From the IMG/VR virus record IMGVR_UViG_3300042327_000861, positions 1-40,065 of that record: 40,065 bases of DNA; one strand, 5' to 3'. Shown in pieces: positions 38,316 through 40,065 of the stretch (positions are counted from its first letter, which is position 1; the number at the start of each line of letters is the position of its first letter). A program made the position numbers and the translations under genes. The notes beneath the pieces are model-generated. The model saw only the letters and a list, made by a program, of their open reading frames with translations. It was not told where the DNA came from and searched no databases. This DNA comes from a virus.

Positions 38316-40065
38316 GAATTAATAAATGATGTGCTTCGTCGCCTAGGTTTGGCCTTTGGCTTGAGTTGCTGGGTCGCATTCTGCGGCTCAGGCTTTGCCT
38401 CGTCTTGTGCGGTTGGTTCCGGCTCAGGTTTGGCTTTCTCGATCTGTATGGTCTGAGTGCTCCGTTTCATCTTCAATGCTAGCTTGTCGAACTGCGGCGG
38501 TTGCATGACAAGTGCGGCGAATGCATAAACGCGGCAGTCCAGCGCTTCGTTTCGCACTCCGTTGGATTTCTGCCACTCACGCACGGCAAAGCCTTTGACG
38601 TAGCGAGTCATCAGCTTCTCGGCCACGAGCTGCCTGAACCACTCGGCTTCGCGGCTGGCAGGGAAATGACAGTAGCCAGCGCCAGGGGAGTCGAGTTTGA
38701 GGCGGTTTCTCAATGTCATCTTGGCGTTGTCCACACCGACGATGAACACGTCCACCGGCCTTTTCACCTTGCCAGAGCGGCGGCGATTTGGTGCCCCGAT
38801 GACCGGAAGGCCAGCGCCACCGCGCCCCTTGATGGCAAACACGCCGGAAAACTTGTGCCGTTTGGCGTAGCCATAGACGGCCTGGGTGTTGTGTCCACCG
38901 GAGTCAATGCAAGTGCGAGCGATGCTGATTTCCGTGCCCTGCTCATGCCGCCAGAGCTTCCGCAGGTAGCTTGTCAGCTCTGCCCACGGCGAACCTGCTT
39001 GATCCTCGGGTGTGTCGGGGTCGCCGTAAATGATGTGGTAGTCAATCGACCAGCTCTGTTCACCGGCTCCCCATGCCACGACCTCGATTTCCAAACGGTC
39101 CGGCTGCACGTCCACGCCAGCTGTCAGGATAAGCCCTTGCCGCGGCACGTCGTGCGCTTCTTGCTCAAAGCGTGGCCTGTTCATCAAGTCCTCGACTGTG
39201 ATGTCCTCGCCGCCACCATCCCACGTCTCGCCCAAGATGGTGTTCACGAACACCTTCATTTGCTCGGGGTCTTTTTTCGCTTCGAGGAACGCTTTCACCC
39301 GGTCGGCAATCGGTCGCCATGGTGAATATCCCGCCCAGATGTGAAAGCCTGCGGTGCCCCTGAATGGTGCGTGTGCTTTCCAGCTTCCACGGCGCACGGC
39401 AGCGTTTTTCTGCGCGTCGGTGTAGTAGCCGTCGCAGTGCGGGCATATCCACAGCGCTTTCTTCGGGTCGTTCTTCGCCGGTGAGTCCGGCCCCCATCTT
39501 ACGTTTGCCCATTGCAGCGTGTGCGCCTCTCCGCAGTGCGGGCAGGGGATGTAATAGTAGCGCTGGTCTGAGAGCTGGAACTCTTGCTCGGTGCGGCTTT
39601 GATCTTTCCAGACTGGCGTGCCGCCGAGTAGGATCTTGCGATTCCAAAAGGTTTCCGTGCGTCGCTCTGCCAATAACAGCGGGTCGCCTTCTTTGCCTGA
39701 GCTGGCTGGGTAGCGGTCCACTTCATCCGCCAGCACGACGCGAATCGGACGGCTGGCTAGCTTCGACGGTGCATTCACGCCGACGATGGCGAGGTGTCCG
39801 CCTCTGAACATCTTGTGGAGCTTCTTCGACTTTGTTGACCTGACTTTGTTCTGGATCTTCGCCGAGATGGCAGGCGTATCGCGAACCATCGGTGTGAACC
39901 TGTCTTCGCTCCATGCTTCGGCCATGTCCTCAGTCGGCTGGAGCATCAGCATCGGACACGGATCATAGTCGATGTAATAGCCGATGGTGTTGTTGAGTAT
40001 CTCAGTCCAGCCAATCTGCGACGACTTCATGCAGACAACTTTCTCAATCAACGGATCTGAGAGCG
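38303..40065 (-). CDS. Terminase large subunit, C-terminal part (lambda gpA family)
   Basis: The remainder of the terminase that begins at 529. The portion seen covers VVLADEVDRYP (Walker B), GTPVWKDQSRTEQEF, a zinc-binding pair CPHC..CPHC region around YYIPCPHCGEAHTLQWANV and ALWICPHCDGYYTDAQ, and the nuclease domain (ILTAGVDVQPDRLEIEVVAWG, TCIDSGGHNTQAVYGYAKR) with acidic metal ligands. The C-terminal tail is Lys/Pro/Glu-rich (KPEPEPTAQDEAKPEPQ) and holds the fourth 19-bp repeat. The duplicated 354-bp segment at the right edge differs from the left copy only by synonymous changes. Confidence 0.95.
   Translation of the reverse strand, partial: LSDPLIEKVVCMKSSQIGWTEILNNTIGYYIDYDPCPMLMLQPTEDMAEAWSEDRFTPMVRDTPAISAKIQNKVRSTKSKKLHKMFRGGHLAIVGVNAPSKLASRPIRVVLADEVDRYPASSGKEGDPLLLAERRTETFWNRKILLGGTPVWKDQSRTEQEFQLSDQRYYYIPCPHCGEAHTLQWANVRWGPDSPAKNDPKKALWICPHCDGYYTDAQKNAAVRRGSWKAHAPFRGTAGFHIWAGYSPWRPIADRVKAFLEAKKDPEQMKVFVNTILGETWDGGGEDITVEDLMNRPRFEQEAHDVPRQGLILTAGVDVQPDRLEIEVVAWGAGEQSWSIDYHIIYGDPDTPEDQAGSPWAELTSYLRKLWRHEQGTEISIARTCIDSGGHNTQAVYGYAKRHKFSGVFAIKGRGGAGLPVIGAPNRRRSGKVKRPVDVFIVGVDNAKMTLRNRLKLDSPGAGYCHFPASREAEWFRQLVAEKLMTRYVKGFAVREWQKSNGVRNEALDCRVYAFAALVMQPPQFDKLALKMKRSTQTIQIEKAKPEPEPTAQDEAKPEPQNATQQLKPKAKPRRRSTSFINSWRN
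38403..38421 (-). repeat. 19-bp dispersed repeat, copy 4
   Basis: Same 19-mer and orientation as the other three copies, inside the codons for EPTAQD in the terminase tail. Confidence 0.85.
39712..40065. repeat. Right copy of imperfect 354-bp terminal direct repeat
   Basis: Corresponds to bases 1-354, with ten substitutions and no indels. It indicates that the contig represents a circular or circularly permuted phage genome assembled from more than one closely related molecule. The window repeats the terminase codons for residues about 59-176. Confidence 0.95.

Noticed and set aside
1-40065. CRISPR array or insertion sequence
   Set aside because: No regularly spaced repeat-spacer pattern and no transposase gene with inverted ends was found.
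1-40065. Integrated prophage in a bacterial chromosome
   Set aside because: No bacterial genes or rRNA are present, the ends overlap inside the terminase gene, and attP is uninterrupted.

Overview
The window is a complete or near-complete genome of a temperate, tailed, contractile (myovirus-type) bacteriophage of about 39.7 kb. The first 354 bases recur as the last 354 bases with ten substitutions, so the contig closes on itself inside the terminase large-subunit gene. There is no bacterial DNA, and an uninterrupted phage attachment site is present, so this is an excised or packaged genome rather than an integrated prophage. Every gene I can support lies on the minus strand. The host cannot be named from this sequence. 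The starts I inspected lack recognisable Shine-Dalgarno boxes, which points to a host that often initiates translation without them (Bacteroidota- or Verrucomicrobiota-like lineages are possible, unproven). The attachment site shows that the host has a tRNA-Lys(UUU) gene.

Layout, read in the direction of transcription (right to left). 17.1-13.8 kb: recombination block (PD-(D/E)XK exonuclease, coiled-coil protein, Sak4/RecA-like ATPase, small winged-helix protein that may be an excisionase), closed by a terminator. 13.7-10.2 kb: small early genes, then the attP site (a 45-nt tRNA-Lys 3' end) and a tyrosine integrase. 10.1-3.6 kb: small HTH regulator, DEAH-box helicase, VRR-NUC nuclease, RadC-like protein, and a large primase-helicase followed by a strong terminator. 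3.6-3.27 kb: AT-rich control region with many TGCAAA repeats and a perfect 17-bp inverted repeat.

From 3.3 kb leftward the late operon begins: a Mor-like activator, a ParB-domain protein, a Mom-like DNA-modification enzyme, small terminase and large terminase. Across the junction (40.0 to 17.2 kb) it continues with a gpW-like protein, lambda-type portal, protease-capsid fusion, head-tail connectors, a collagen-like fibre, SSB, a P2-type baseplate (V, W, J, I), fibres, CHAP endolysin and candidate holins, then sheath, tube, E/E' frameshift chaperone, tape measure, U, X and D.

The phage is therefore a mosaic: lambda-like packaging and head genes, a P2-like contractile tail, Mu-like late regulation and DNA modification, and an integrase lifestyle. 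Early transcription units share a recurring direct-repeat motif (TGCAAR-NN-TGCAAR) upstream of their starts and an A/C-rich ACACTATG start context. Both signals also precede ssb, which is embedded in the late region.
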